Positions 1 to 9,900 of a DNA stretch of 64,000 nucleotides are shown here, piece after piece. The notes below the pieces were generated by a model that saw only the letters and a list, made by a program, of their open reading frames with translations, was not told the origin of the DNA and made no database searches. Numbering within the stretch: the first letter of the stretch is position 1; the number at the start of each line of letters is the position of its first letter. The stretch lies in the NCBI GenBank assembly GCA_904063045.1, contig CAJFCJ010000022.1, positions 558,001 to 622,000 on the forward strand, in the 5' to 3' direction. This DNA is from Dimorphilus gyrociliatus (Eukaryota > Annelida > Polychaeta > Dinophilidae). Position numbers and translations under genes: made by a program.

Positions 1-2214
1 TAATTATACTGGAACTTCACCTGCACATGTTGGATGCCAGATATTTTCGTGTTATATCCTTAGGTATAACTCTCATTACACGAAACTCTATGTAAACTCA
101 TTGAATCACTATGTGCACTTATGTGAACTGGAAGTAACAATGCTTAATATGGCTATAGGAACAACAGTTACGGCCAAGATAAATGGTTCGACAGTATCAA
201 TACCGTATTATAGAGATCTAAATATTATAGTGGAGAAGTGTATAACAACTAATTTTAAACTTGGTCGCGATGTTTTCGTTCAAATTCTAATGACGAGAAT
301 CGATTGTAAGCGTTTCTTTTTATTTATTAATTTAATTATATATTCACTGGTTTATTCATTTAATTATTTTTCGCTTTAAAGGTTCTGGAAGTCTTTGTTC
401 TGGACATTTTCGGTTTAGGGCAATTATGGATAAGGGGGAAAAAAACTACTGTCCTTCACTTACAACCAAACCAAATAGTCTCGAATGGATTGTTTGGCCG
501 TGTTTCGGAATTACTTCTCACATTATTTTAGTTAACGATTTAACTACTACACGCATAATTAGTATAGAGATTTATGGATCGGAGGTATCTACTTCTACAG
601 CTCTACTTAACCTGCTACCTTCGACAGATTGCTCTATTATGGGTGCAAATTCAAATATAATATGCGGACAATTCTCCTATTGGACTAGTAAATCAGAAGA
701 TAGTGCGCCAAACAATTACAATCCATTCCTAATATTGGACGATAGTCATACTACTTGTATAAGTAGCGAGATATTTAAGAATTTCTCGTGGATTTCCATA
801 CTTCCCGGTCAATACGATCTGGAGAAGCTTGTTATAATCACTAATTCAACACCTCCTCTACTAACGATACCAGTCAATTTCACATTTTGCGATGACAATG
901 GACTAGTTGAAGTTATTACAGAAAATATTAAATTTGGCGAAGGGTTATACACCTGTACATTTAATCTATCATTGTCCATTAAGCCGTCAAGTTTAAATAT
1001 AACAATAGACGAAGGATATTATGGAGAATTTTGCGAGTTTCAACTCTATGGATCAAAGATATCCTCGTCTAAAAATGCAATATCAGTATCGAATTTTCAA
1101 ATGTCTCTTAGCAATTCTTATAATTGTACAAGCCCTGGAGAAAAGCTGGAAGATTTTATCTGGCTTCCCTCTAGTGAATATTGTTATTCTATATACGGTA
1201 GAGTTAATGGTAAACCGTGGGTTAGAGTAAAATTTACTTATAGCTACCTAATAGAAACTGTACTAATATCGCATATGGACAACATATCGAGTGTAGATAT
1301 TGGTTTGGTGGGAACATGGAGAGGTGTTGAGTATTTAACGGAAAATGAATATCCTTTCAAAAGTCAGAGGAGGATCTGCGCTACTGAAATCAATTTGAAT
1401 AGGTTCAGTGAAAGGATTAACTGTCTTGAGAACGCTTATGGAAATTATTTATATGTTGGGTCGTTAAACTATAAAGCCACAATTAGAATATGCGAGTTAG
1501 GCTTTTTTGGCTATAGATTCGATTATCTTGAGAATGAACATCTATTACGAATGGTTGATAAAGTGTCGACCAGCTCATTAATACATTTTGATGGAAATTC
1601 AAATGTTACTTCCCTGTCAATTTCACCAATGTTTAATGGAGAAGGTGAATTGATTATTTACGGCCTACCTAGGAATTATCCTATTCAATTCCTAAACGAG
1701 TCTAACATTCTGTTGCGTTTAAATGAACCATTCGTAAAGAATAACGATATACTTTATGACGTTCAGCAAAGTTCAATAGAAAGTTTACTTTTCGAAGGAG
1801 ATTTTACAGCAGAGCTATTTGTAAGAATTTTTGGAATTTTTAAAAGAGGAGGTTGACATTGATACATATATATATATTTAAATTCGATATTCTTTTACTT
1901 TATTTATCGTTTCAGTCTACTCTAAACCTATTGTGAACGATGCTAAACTCTATCAAGGAACCTCAAAACTATTTAACACTTTTCAATTGTGCAGTAGCGA
2001 ATGTCTAAAAGACTCAAATTGCTGGGCATATTCATGGTCGAAAGATTCGTGTAAATTTTCATATTCTCCGAAAACAAGTGGACAAATTATAGATTTCTAT
2101 AAGTATTACGATCAAGACCAGTATCAAGTTCGATATGAAAAAACCGGAAGCGCAATTTTTTCAATTTGCGTTCAAAATATAACGAACGAACTAAATGAAC
2201 GGTGTCCCAATTGA
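1..2214 (+). CDS. Secreted lectin-like/PAN-module protein, 5' end missing
   Basis: Partial gene cut by the left edge. Three exons fit splice signals and frame: <1-305, 382-1851 and 1916-2214, joined through split codons (Cys and Val). The product is Cys-rich and heavily N-glycosylatable, as expected for a secreted or surface protein. At least three segments end in a pattern like HLCELEV, FCEFQLYGSK and RICELGFFGY, which resembles the closing strand of F5/8-type C or fucolectin (FTP-like) domains. A stretch NPFLILDDSHTTCIS resembles the domain's ligand-loop region. The last exon carries a short PAN/apple-like module (CSSECLKDSNCWAYSW). I infer a multi-domain carbohydrate-binding or matrix protein. 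The domains are too divergent to name a family, and the first exons lie outside the window. The donor at 1852 (GTTGAC) is weak, but it is the only one that keeps the frame. Confidence 0.6.
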
Positions 2215-3077
2215 AACAGATGACATTGATTATAAAATATATGTCAAATAATCTATATAAAGGAAAGGCGAGTGCCATAAGTATTCATATCATCTCTTCT
2301 TCTAACTAAGGAAATAAAGATTTATTCAAAATTAATTTTTTGATGATTTCTCTTCTCTTTCCATTCATATATTAAAAGGGAAATATGAAGGTAAAGAATG
2401 GGGAACAGATTAATTTTCCTTGTATATCTCATCATTATCATTTTGAATATAAAACAAAAGATATCGACAAATATATATTTATGTATATTCAGAATTTTTT
2501 GCAAGTGCATAACAAAGAGAATTTCCTACTAATTATATTCTTCAAGCTTAGCATTCAAACCTCTAATCTCTTTTGGAAAAGAGAACAAAAGGGAACAAAG
2601 TATTCATTTTCGGAAAATACGAATTGCTCTATTTCTTTTATTTCAAAAGTATCTAAAATAATATACTTTATTGTAAACTTTACTTACATTATAACTAACT
2701 CGTGAATGTTTTACTTTTTCTTCTCACTTTTCTTACATTTTAAATAGAATAACGCAAATTATAGACAAACCAAAGAAAAAGACATACAAGGAGGAAGTTC
2801 CTTTTTAAAAAGTTTACACTAGGGTAAATAGGGAAGATAAACGAAAGAGGAGGAAACTGTACGTTAATGTTATAATTTATATCTTTCTTTTTTTTTAAAA
2901 AAAAAATTGAAAAGAATGAGGAAACAACTAAAACATTTCTAAATTGCCGCCTTCTATCGGATATTTTAGAAAATACATTATACTTTTTATGGTAAAGTAG
3001 CAATTTCAAAACTAGATTAAATAAGGATAATATCTAATTATACTATTCTACGGCATGTACAACTCTGCGATTGTCCA
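2215..3077. other. Intergenic, no gene seen
   Basis: AT-rich spacer between a gene ending on the plus strand and GPCR1 ending on the minus strand (convergent ends). Open frames here are low-complexity and show no recognisable domain. A homopolymer-rich patch lies at about 2886-2907. Confidence 0.6.
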
Positions 3078-4022
3078 TCATCTACTATAAGAGATCACTT
3101 CTTTCCTTTTGAACAGCAACTTTAGTAAACCATCTCTGAACTGCTTGCCTGTTGCGCAGTATAGATAAAAATTCAGCACTGAATTTAAATGAAAGAGAAA
3201 CCACGATACATCGTAAAAGATCTGAGCGCCTTCTTTTCCAAAGTTTTCATCTATTACTTTGTAACTATACGATATAATCATAAAAGGAGAAGTTAATACT
3301 AGAAATATCAAAGATATGGCCAATAGCATAAATGTTAAAGATTTCGCTTTGTCTTCGTCGTCTTTCTTTCTACCTGTTAGACTACTTTGAATTCCCTTCG
3401 ATCTCGTAATACTTATCAAGATGGCGATATTTCCAAAAAGGATTAATATAAAAGGTAGAAAACTTCCAACAATCCCTTGTAACCATTTCCTTATTTCGAA
3501 ATGAATTGGTTCTTTATCAGAGCAAACTTTTCCGCTTGTTCCTTCAACAATAGCAATCGACGTCAAGTAATAAGAATTGACAATGATCATTGCTAAAAGA
3601 ACAACTATTATAGATATCCATTCCGCACGAATTGTAATCCAAATTTTCGATTTAAGTGGGAATAGAATCCCTAAAACTCTCCATCCAGTTAAAAGAACCA
3701 ATAGCCAAGAGGATGTCTTTACAATAGTGTATTTTACATAGACGGCTGCTTTGCAAAGAGAATTACTATGTAGCCTTACATTGCTATAGAAAACAAATTT
3801 AAGATACATTCTGAGTACCGATTCAATCAAATTAAGAGTATCAACAACAGCTAAAACAATAAGAATTTTCGTCAGCGAAGCTCTTTGAAAATATTTCGAA
3901 GAGAGCAATACTATTGAAAGAATATTGCCAACAACACCAAACACAAACAGTATTGGTGTAGAAACTTTATAGAATAGCTCCGTATTCCAGGAGAAAGAGG
4001 ACGATAGCGTATCGTTTGTCAT
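3078..4022 (-). CDS. Class A (rhodopsin-like) GPCR, orphan peptide-receptor type (GPCR1)
   Basis: Intronless gene of 314 residues with seven hydrophobic segments. The N-terminus is short with one N-glycosylation site (NDT). TM1 has GVVGNILS, TM2 keeps the sodium-site Asp (LAVVDTLN), a TM3 Cys (LCKAAV) can pair with the ECL2 Cys (KVCSDK), and TM7 ends NFYLYC. The DRY box at the end of TM3 is replaced by GWRVLG, so only the Arg is kept. The C-tail is short and basic. It belongs to the divergent neuropeptide-type receptors expanded in lophotrochozoans, and the ligand cannot be told from sequence. It is the first of three paralogues in tandem. Its middle part (TM3-TM6) is almost identical at DNA level to GPCR2, while both ends have diverged. 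Confidence 0.85.
   Translation of the reverse strand: MTNDTLSSSFSWNTELFYKVSTPILFVFGVVGNILSIVLLSSKYFQRASLTKILIVLAVVDTLNLIESVLRMYLKFVFYSNVRLHSNSLCKAAVYVKYTIVKTSSWLLVLLTGWRVLGILFPLKSKIWITIRAEWISIIVVLLAMIIVNSYYLTSIAIVEGTSGKVCSDKEPIHFEIRKWLQGIVGSFLPFILILFGNIAILISITRSKGIQSSLTGRKKDDEDKAKSLTFMLLAISLIFLVLTSPFMIISYSYKVIDENFGKEGAQIFYDVSWFLFHLNSVLNFYLYCATGKQFRDGLLKLLFKRKEVISYSR
3330..3714 (-). repeat. Homogenised tract shared with GPCR2 (copy 1)
   Basis: By eye, about 385 bp matches 5921-6305 at a fixed offset of 2591 with about 13 mismatches. The first 144 bp (3330-3473) are identical. Similarity falls sharply on the 3714 side and more gradually below 3330. Confidence 0.85.
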
Positions 4023-5611
4023 TATTTATTAAGATATCTTAGCAAAATGATTCTGTGTTTTCACAACACATCTTAACAGAAATGTGTTTAATCCGACTAT
4101 ATAAGCAAATATTAATAATGAATACTAATGGAATAGTTGAAATCAATGAGATTATTCTTATAATTCATCTTAATAATCAGCACGTTCTTTGGCTTTACCC
4201 TTGTATCGTAAAGATGATAGATAATCTCATATGTAAACGATACAAAGAACTACGTAGATTCTGAGAGACTATTATATCTTTTAAGCCATCATTTTTGTCT
4301 AAAGTTTTTGAACAATAAAAGATTAGAGAGCTTTAACGCATAACAATTCTTTACGAAATGGTCAGTAAATGGTGAAATTGTATTTCAACATAAAAACAGA
4401 GTCTAATGACAGTTTTATTGTTAAATGCTGGCTTAGTTGACAACCTTATTATTCTATTATTTTTAACTGTACAAAGTTACAGTAAATTCCCTTTCATCTT
4501 ATAACGCTAATTATACTTGTAACACTTTCATAAAGAACTAAAGGAAAACAGTGAAAAACTACATACAATACCAAAAGTTTTAAGGAGTTCTATTCAATTA
4601 CAAAATAGGTTTCAATTGAATGTAAATAACTTATACGAATGCTTCATTCAATATCACAAAAGTGTTGTTTTTCTATATAGAAGAATTATACAATCAGAAT
4701 TCGTGTGAGATATTTTATATCCATATTTGGGAATTTGATCCATTATTTCATTCTATTTCAAAATGGCGTAATTCAGTAAACGTAGTGGTTTCATTATGAA
4801 TTGTGTCACCAAAACAAATAAATGATGTACGTGTTGGTCGTTTCACCTAGTTATGACACAACTAAATAAAAATCATGAATAATTACCACAATTCATCTAC
4901 TATTTAACTAAATAGAAAACTATAATTGTACACTATTTTTATATATATATATATATATTTATATTTGTTAATTAAAAGAAAAGCAGTTAAAGTACTTAAA
5001 AGTATAGAGTTGATTACGTAATAAATTACATTACATTTCATTACAATTTATAAACATAACGATGAATATTCTATTGACTATTTATATCAGATGAGTAATA
5101 AAAGCATACTCTTGCAAAGTGACTTTGTATTTTACTACAAAGTTTATCGTTTACTATTAATTTTCTATTATTTAAAATATAAAAGAAATGGTGGTCTTAT
5201 CGAATGTTTTGCTGTTGTCTCTTCGGAACAGCTCTGAAATGATAAGAGGAACAAAGCGAACAGACTAATCTATTAAATCTATCGGAATAAGTTGTGCATT
5301 TTATGATTAAACATGCATGTATAGTTTATTTACAAACATAAAAGACATATGAATATTTAAAGCTACAAAATATCTTTCCAATTAAAACAATAAACGATTA
5401 TTAAGATTTCATTGAAAAAACTGTAAACTTTTCTCTACTCTAACAATTAAGAGAGATTGATAAATAAAGTACTAAACATAGTTCTTAAATCTTAACAATT
5501 CCAACTTTGACAAACCAACTACAAACACTTAACAACAACGTGTAAACGGTATTTAAGTAGATACTGTATACTATATTATTATACATTGATTTCTATGCAT
5601 AATAAAGAAAA
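4023..5611. other. Intergenic, no gene seen
   Basis: About 1.6 kb of AT-rich spacer between GPCR1 and GPCR2. It holds a (TA)n run at about 4941-4958. The words GTTCTTTG and TGTATCGT near 4183-4208 recur as the inverted unit ACGATACAAAGAAC at about 4237-4250. The GPCR2 promoter side is not here, because GPCR2 is transcribed from beyond 6631. Confidence 0.5.
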
Positions 5612-6631
5612 TTAGTATTTTGTTAAATGCTGAATAGACACTTCATCAGTTAATATTGTTCTATTGGAGGATATCGACTGCCTCTTTAGTTGTCTCTTCT
5701 TACAAAACAATCTACTGAATCCTTCTCTAAATTGTTTACCTGTAGAACAGTAAAGATAAAAATTTAAAACCGAATTCATATGATAAAGTATCCAAGAGAT
5801 ATCGTTAAATATCTGCGCATTCCTCTCTCCCAAATATTTCTTTAGAGTTTTCCAAAAGAATGCCGTAATCATGAAAGGAGAAGTAGCCAATAAGAATATC
5901 AAAGATATAGCCAACAACATAAATGTTAAAGATTTCGCTTTGTCTTCGTCGTCTTTCTTTCTACCTGTTAGACTACTTTGAATTCCCTTCGATCTCGTAA
6001 TACTTATCAAGATGGCGATATTTCCAAAAAGGATTAATATAAAAGGTAGAAAACTTCCAACAATTCCTTGTAACCATTTCCTTATTTCGAAATGAATTGG
6101 TTCTTTATCAGAACATGCTTTTCCACTCGTTCTTTGAACAATAGTAATCGACGTCAAGTAATAAGAATTGACAATGATCATTGCTAAAAGAACAACTATT
6201 ATAGATATCCATTCCGAACGACTTGTAATCCAAACTTTCGATTTAAGTGGGAATAGAATCCCTAAAACTCTCCATCCAGTTAAAAGAACCAATAGCCAAG
6301 AGGAGGTTTTTAAAAGAATATACTTTAAATATACGATCGTCTTACATAAGAAATCGCTATAAATCCTTAAATCGAAATCGAATATGAAATCTACGTAAAC
6401 CCTAAGAAAGGCTGCGATTAAAATAAGAGAGTCGACAATTGCCAATACAATAAGGATTCTTGTTAAAGAGACTTTTCGAAAGAAGTTTGACGAAAGAATT
6501 ATGATTGAAAGAGTATTACCGACAATTCCAAGAATGAGTATTAAAGGGCATGATAGCCTATAGAAAAGATTCCTATCCCAAAAGAAATCCGGTAAAGATG
6601 ATGTATCGTTTGACATGTTGTTAATCGTCAA
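5612..6631 (-). CDS. Class A GPCR, paralogue of GPCR1 (GPCR2)
   Basis: Intronless gene of 339 residues. The second Met (6616, MSNDTSS) aligns best with the GPCR1 start MTNDTLSS and may be the true start. It has seven transmembrane segments, the TM2 Asp (LAIVDSLI), GWRVLG in place of DRY, the ECL2 Cys (KACSDK) and NFYLYC in TM7. The C-tail is longer than in GPCR1, Ser/Thr-rich and basic. Residues from late TM3 through TM6 are nearly the same as in GPCR1, including the third intracellular loop GIQSSLTGRKKDDEDKAK. TM1-TM3 and TM6-TM7 have clearly diverged. Same strand and same likely biology as its neighbour (a peptide-type receptor); ligand unknown. Confidence 0.85.
   Translation of the reverse strand: MTINNMSNDTSSLPDFFWDRNLFYRLSCPLILILGIVGNTLSIIILSSNFFRKVSLTRILIVLAIVDSLILIAAFLRVYVDFIFDFDLRIYSDFLCKTIVYLKYILLKTSSWLLVLLTGWRVLGILFPLKSKVWITSRSEWISIIVVLLAMIIVNSYYLTSITIVQRTSGKACSDKEPIHFEIRKWLQGIVGSFLPFILILFGNIAILISITRSKGIQSSLTGRKKDDEDKAKSLTFMLLAISLIFLLATSPFMITAFFWKTLKKYLGERNAQIFNDISWILYHMNSVLNFYLYCSTGKQFREGFSRLFCKKRQLKRQSISSNRTILTDEVSIQHLTKY
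5921..6305 (-). repeat. Homogenised tract shared with GPCR1 (copy 2)
   Basis: Partner of 3330-3714 at offset 2591. The differences cluster in the ECL2-coding part (about 6112-6150). Confidence 0.85.
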
Positions 6632-7009
6632 TCAATTAGCCCGGAGTGAATATCTTCTGCTGTTTTTTACCGTTAAGAAAGAAATGTCATATTCAAATTA
6701 CCTTCGCCTAATACATATTAATACGTTATACATAGAATAATTAATAGGAAATCGGTTGAGTTTGTTTATATTTAGTAATTATAAATATTCATATTGTTGT
6801 TATTGGATACTTACTCTACTTTATTTATTTACGACAAATCGTGAATAATTACTACAAATTTCGCATCATAGCAGAAATATAATAAAACTAGTCTAATAGA
6901 ACATAACTACAATGAAATTAGAATCAATTCATTCATTTTGGTATAGTATTCTATTTTACAGTCTTGTCTTCCATCATCTCCCCTGTTCATTGGACAGAAT
7001 TGAGGCATT
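6632..7009. other. Spacer between GPCR2 and GPCR3
   Basis: Short AT-rich spacer holding the 5' side of GPCR2 and the 3' side of GPCR3. No gene or structured element recognised. Confidence 0.5.
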
Positions 7010-8008
7010 TTACGGTATGGTATCGGTTGAAGACTTCTTAGTTTTACTCTTTTCGATTGATTGAAGGATTTCCATTGGTGCAAGTAATTTGAAAGTAGCA
7101 ATTCTAAATGATCTTCCAGATAGGCAATATAGATAGAAATTAAGAACGAAATTGGCATAGAAAACAAGCTGGAAAGAATGCCAGAGTATATTCTCCTTTT
7201 CAATACCAATAGCGGCTTTAATATTATCACTTTCTCTTAATAAAATCAGTGTTGGTGCTGTTGTGATCAGGAAAGTAAAGCTGATGAAAATAAACATTAC
7301 TGTTGTCGATAGAAAGTTGTCTCCCTCCGAAGTATTGTTGGTTAGAGAAGAGCGTTGTTTCGAAAATCGATTGTATTGAATAATGATCAAAATGTTACCA
7401 ACAAATATAAGAGCGAATGGTAGAAAACTTCCTATAACTTCATCAATGATCTTTTTTGAATCTAGGTATTTTTGACTCTTTGCGTAGCAGGTAACAGTAC
7501 CTTGGAATGATCCTTTGGTTATTCCCACGAGGAGGAAAGCGTTAAGACAGAATGAAAATAAGAAAACTACACCCACTGCAATCCTCTCTGCCTTCTTCGT
7601 CATCCACAATTTTGCCTTTAAGGGATATAGTAAGCTTAGAGCTCTCATCCAAGTTATAAGTACAATTAACCAAGCAGATGATTGTAAGAACCAATACAGC
7701 AAGAAAACGTTTATCTTGCACATGGCTGACGAACTGGTACGAATGTCTTTCCCAGAAATTGATATTGCAAGCTGCCTTAGACCACCTATAAGCAAAGCTA
7801 AAAGGTCCGATGCCGCCAAGGAAGTCATTGCTATCGATGTTGGTACTTCTCTGAAGAAACGAGATCTCCAAACGTACATAGAAAGAGAATTTCCAACCAA
7901 ACCAAAGAATATAAGGAAAGAAAATCCCATCATGTAAACTACGTTTAACTTCCATGTCAAACTTGAATAGTCAATAGCTGGACAAGAACTGGAACTGTTG
8001 TCTGACAT
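7010..8008 (-). CDS. Class A GPCR, more distant paralogue (GPCR3)
   Basis: Intronless gene of 332 residues. The N-terminus has an NSSSS glycosylation site. TM1 contains GLVGNSLS, TM2 keeps Asp (LAASDLLALL), and TM3 ends TWMRALSLLYPLKAK, again without a DRY box. The ECL2 Cys is in TVTCYAK and TM7 ends NFVLNFYLYCLSG. It shares the frame LYPLKAKLWMTKKAE and VIGSFLPFALI with GPCR1 and GPCR2 but shows no recent conversion with them. The C-tail is Ser/Thr/Lys-rich. Same orientation as the other two, so a local tandem expansion. Ligand and G-protein choice cannot be deduced. Confidence 0.85.
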   Translation of the reverse strand: MSDNSSSSCPAIDYSSLTWKLNVVYMMGFSFLIFFGLVGNSLSMYVWRSRFFREVPTSIAMTSLAASDLLALLIGGLRQLAISISGKDIRTSSSAMCKINVFLLYWFLQSSAWLIVLITWMRALSLLYPLKAKLWMTKKAERIAVGVVFLFSFCLNAFLLVGITKGSFQGTVTCYAKSQKYLDSKKIIDEVIGSFLPFALIFVGNILIIIQYNRFSKQRSSLTNNTSEGDNFLSTTVMFIFISFTFLITTAPTLILLRESDNIKAAIGIEKENILWHSFQLVFYANFVLNFYLYCLSGRSFRIATFKLLAPMEILQSIEKSKTKKSSTDTIP

Positions 8009-9900
8009 GATTTACGTTTTACGAATGCAATGGCCGAGCAAACAGTTATATACCATCAACTCTGGAAAGATGATCCTTCCACAAAGCCTATATGTCAAAT
8101 GAATAATCTGCTTACGCTCCATTGTTTAAAATACAATCATTAATACTGAATACGTGCACTTTTGAACTTCTTGTGAACTTTTTCACCATATTTACCACTA
8201 AAAACGTTGCTTGATAATAAAGTGCTGTTCAATAATTAACATTTCTCAATTATCTTTCATCATATTTTAATAAGTAACAACAACAAAAAATAGAATTAAT
8301 AGCGTACGTGCATGTTATATCGTACAGTATGATTTATATGTAAGACCTGCTAAATATGGAAATAATCAATAATTTGCATATTTAGACATTTAGATACTAT
8401 AAAGTCTTTATTTTTTTATTAATATTTATATTTTATTAATTGATATTCAAACTAAATTGTTTTCTAGTATTCTATAGAAGTCAGCTCTTCCTTTGGCATC
8501 TCTCAATGCAATATAATTGGGTAAATTAGACATAACCTCTCATATTTAAATTAAATCTTTTTCCTTAGAATGTTCTCGCTAAAGTTACAAATTGTTGCGC
8601 AATCGCTTTTCTAAATCTTTTGGGCAGCAAATTTTGGAAATTTTGGCCAAGTTTGTAAACTTTTCAGCTTTTCAACAGTCAATTACCAAACTCTTTTCAA
8701 CAGTAGGTATTTTATCAACCATTTTTGTGAAAACTCCTTAGTATAGTTGAAAGCGATAGCAGTATATGAATATGTAAATTAGCTTTTTTCGGAAAAAAGA
8801 TGAGCGACCAAAATCTAAACATCTAAAATAGCAATTTTAAGGTGACCTACTATAAGAGGTCTATAGTGTATACCATTAGTATTTACTCGTATCCATATAT
8901 TTATATAGAGTATATCCTGTATATATACTAATATAAATTTATATACATATATATGTTACTTATCTTTTTTCTAGGGTAATGTATTCATAATTCTCAATGA
9001 ATGTAAACTTGATTATCTCCATCGTAAACATAACCAAGACAAATGAAAAGAGAAAGAAATAATTTCTAATCTTCTTAACTTTTTTCATCTTATACCGACA
9101 TAAGAAAAAATGGAATAATTGCAAAATTATTATCTTTCTAAATATAGAAATAAATAGAAAAATATAGAAATATTAATGAGAATATCTGTGCCTTATTAAT
9201 ATAAATACTAAATATTTGAAGAGTATAAATAGAAAAGAAAGAAGCAAATAGAATATATTATTTTTAAATTAATAAACAATAGTAGGAGTTTCAAAGTATT
9301 GATTTCGCAAAATAAGCAATATTTTAATACTTTTGAATGAAATATTAATATTGCATATGCAAAATATAATACTCTATAACCCGCCAATCGTTTTATTCTC
9401 TATATTATATTATCATTTCATTGACGTATAGTGAAAGTGATCAAATAGCCAAAATTAACAATGTAACAATAGATTAGGGATAAAATTGTTTTACATGGAA
9501 AAACCTGGTTGAAAAACCTGGTTCAAGAGATAAGCGAAAATTGATGATTAAAGTATCATTAAAAAATGCTGACGTTACAGTTCAATAAACTTGTTTCTAT
9601 TGTTCCTCTTTTCATTTAGATTGTGTTAATTTAGTAAACAGCCAGAGGGAGAGAGGGAGGGAGGGAGAGTGAACAGAGTCGAAAAGAAAATATGAGAATG
9701 TTATTTAACGAATTAACGAATGATCCAGTGCTCTAATAAATGAATGTATTAATGACTATGGAAAAGGAGAAGAGGATCAAGTGCAATTGGAATTTTATTG
9801 CAAGAGTAGATAACATTACAACAATATTATAAAGACAGATTGTGCGATAGTTTAGTCAATCATTTTAAGTAAGTGCAATCACACTTTCGTCTATATCATT
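8009..9900. other. Intergenic, no gene seen
   Basis: About 1.9 kb between the start of GPCR3 and the 3' end of RGC-A. Very AT-rich, with TA-rich runs near 8880-8960. A two-copy tandem of GAAAAACCTGGTT lies at about 9498-9523 and a purine tract (GAGGGA)n at about 9646-9668. It should hold the GPCR3 promoter, but no motif can be assigned. Confidence 0.5.

Noticed and set aside
7515-7955. Two open frames of about 140 residues overlapping GPCR3 (plus strand and another minus frame)
   Set aside because: Shadows of GPCR3, whose seven-helix frame is complete and conserved with its paralogues.
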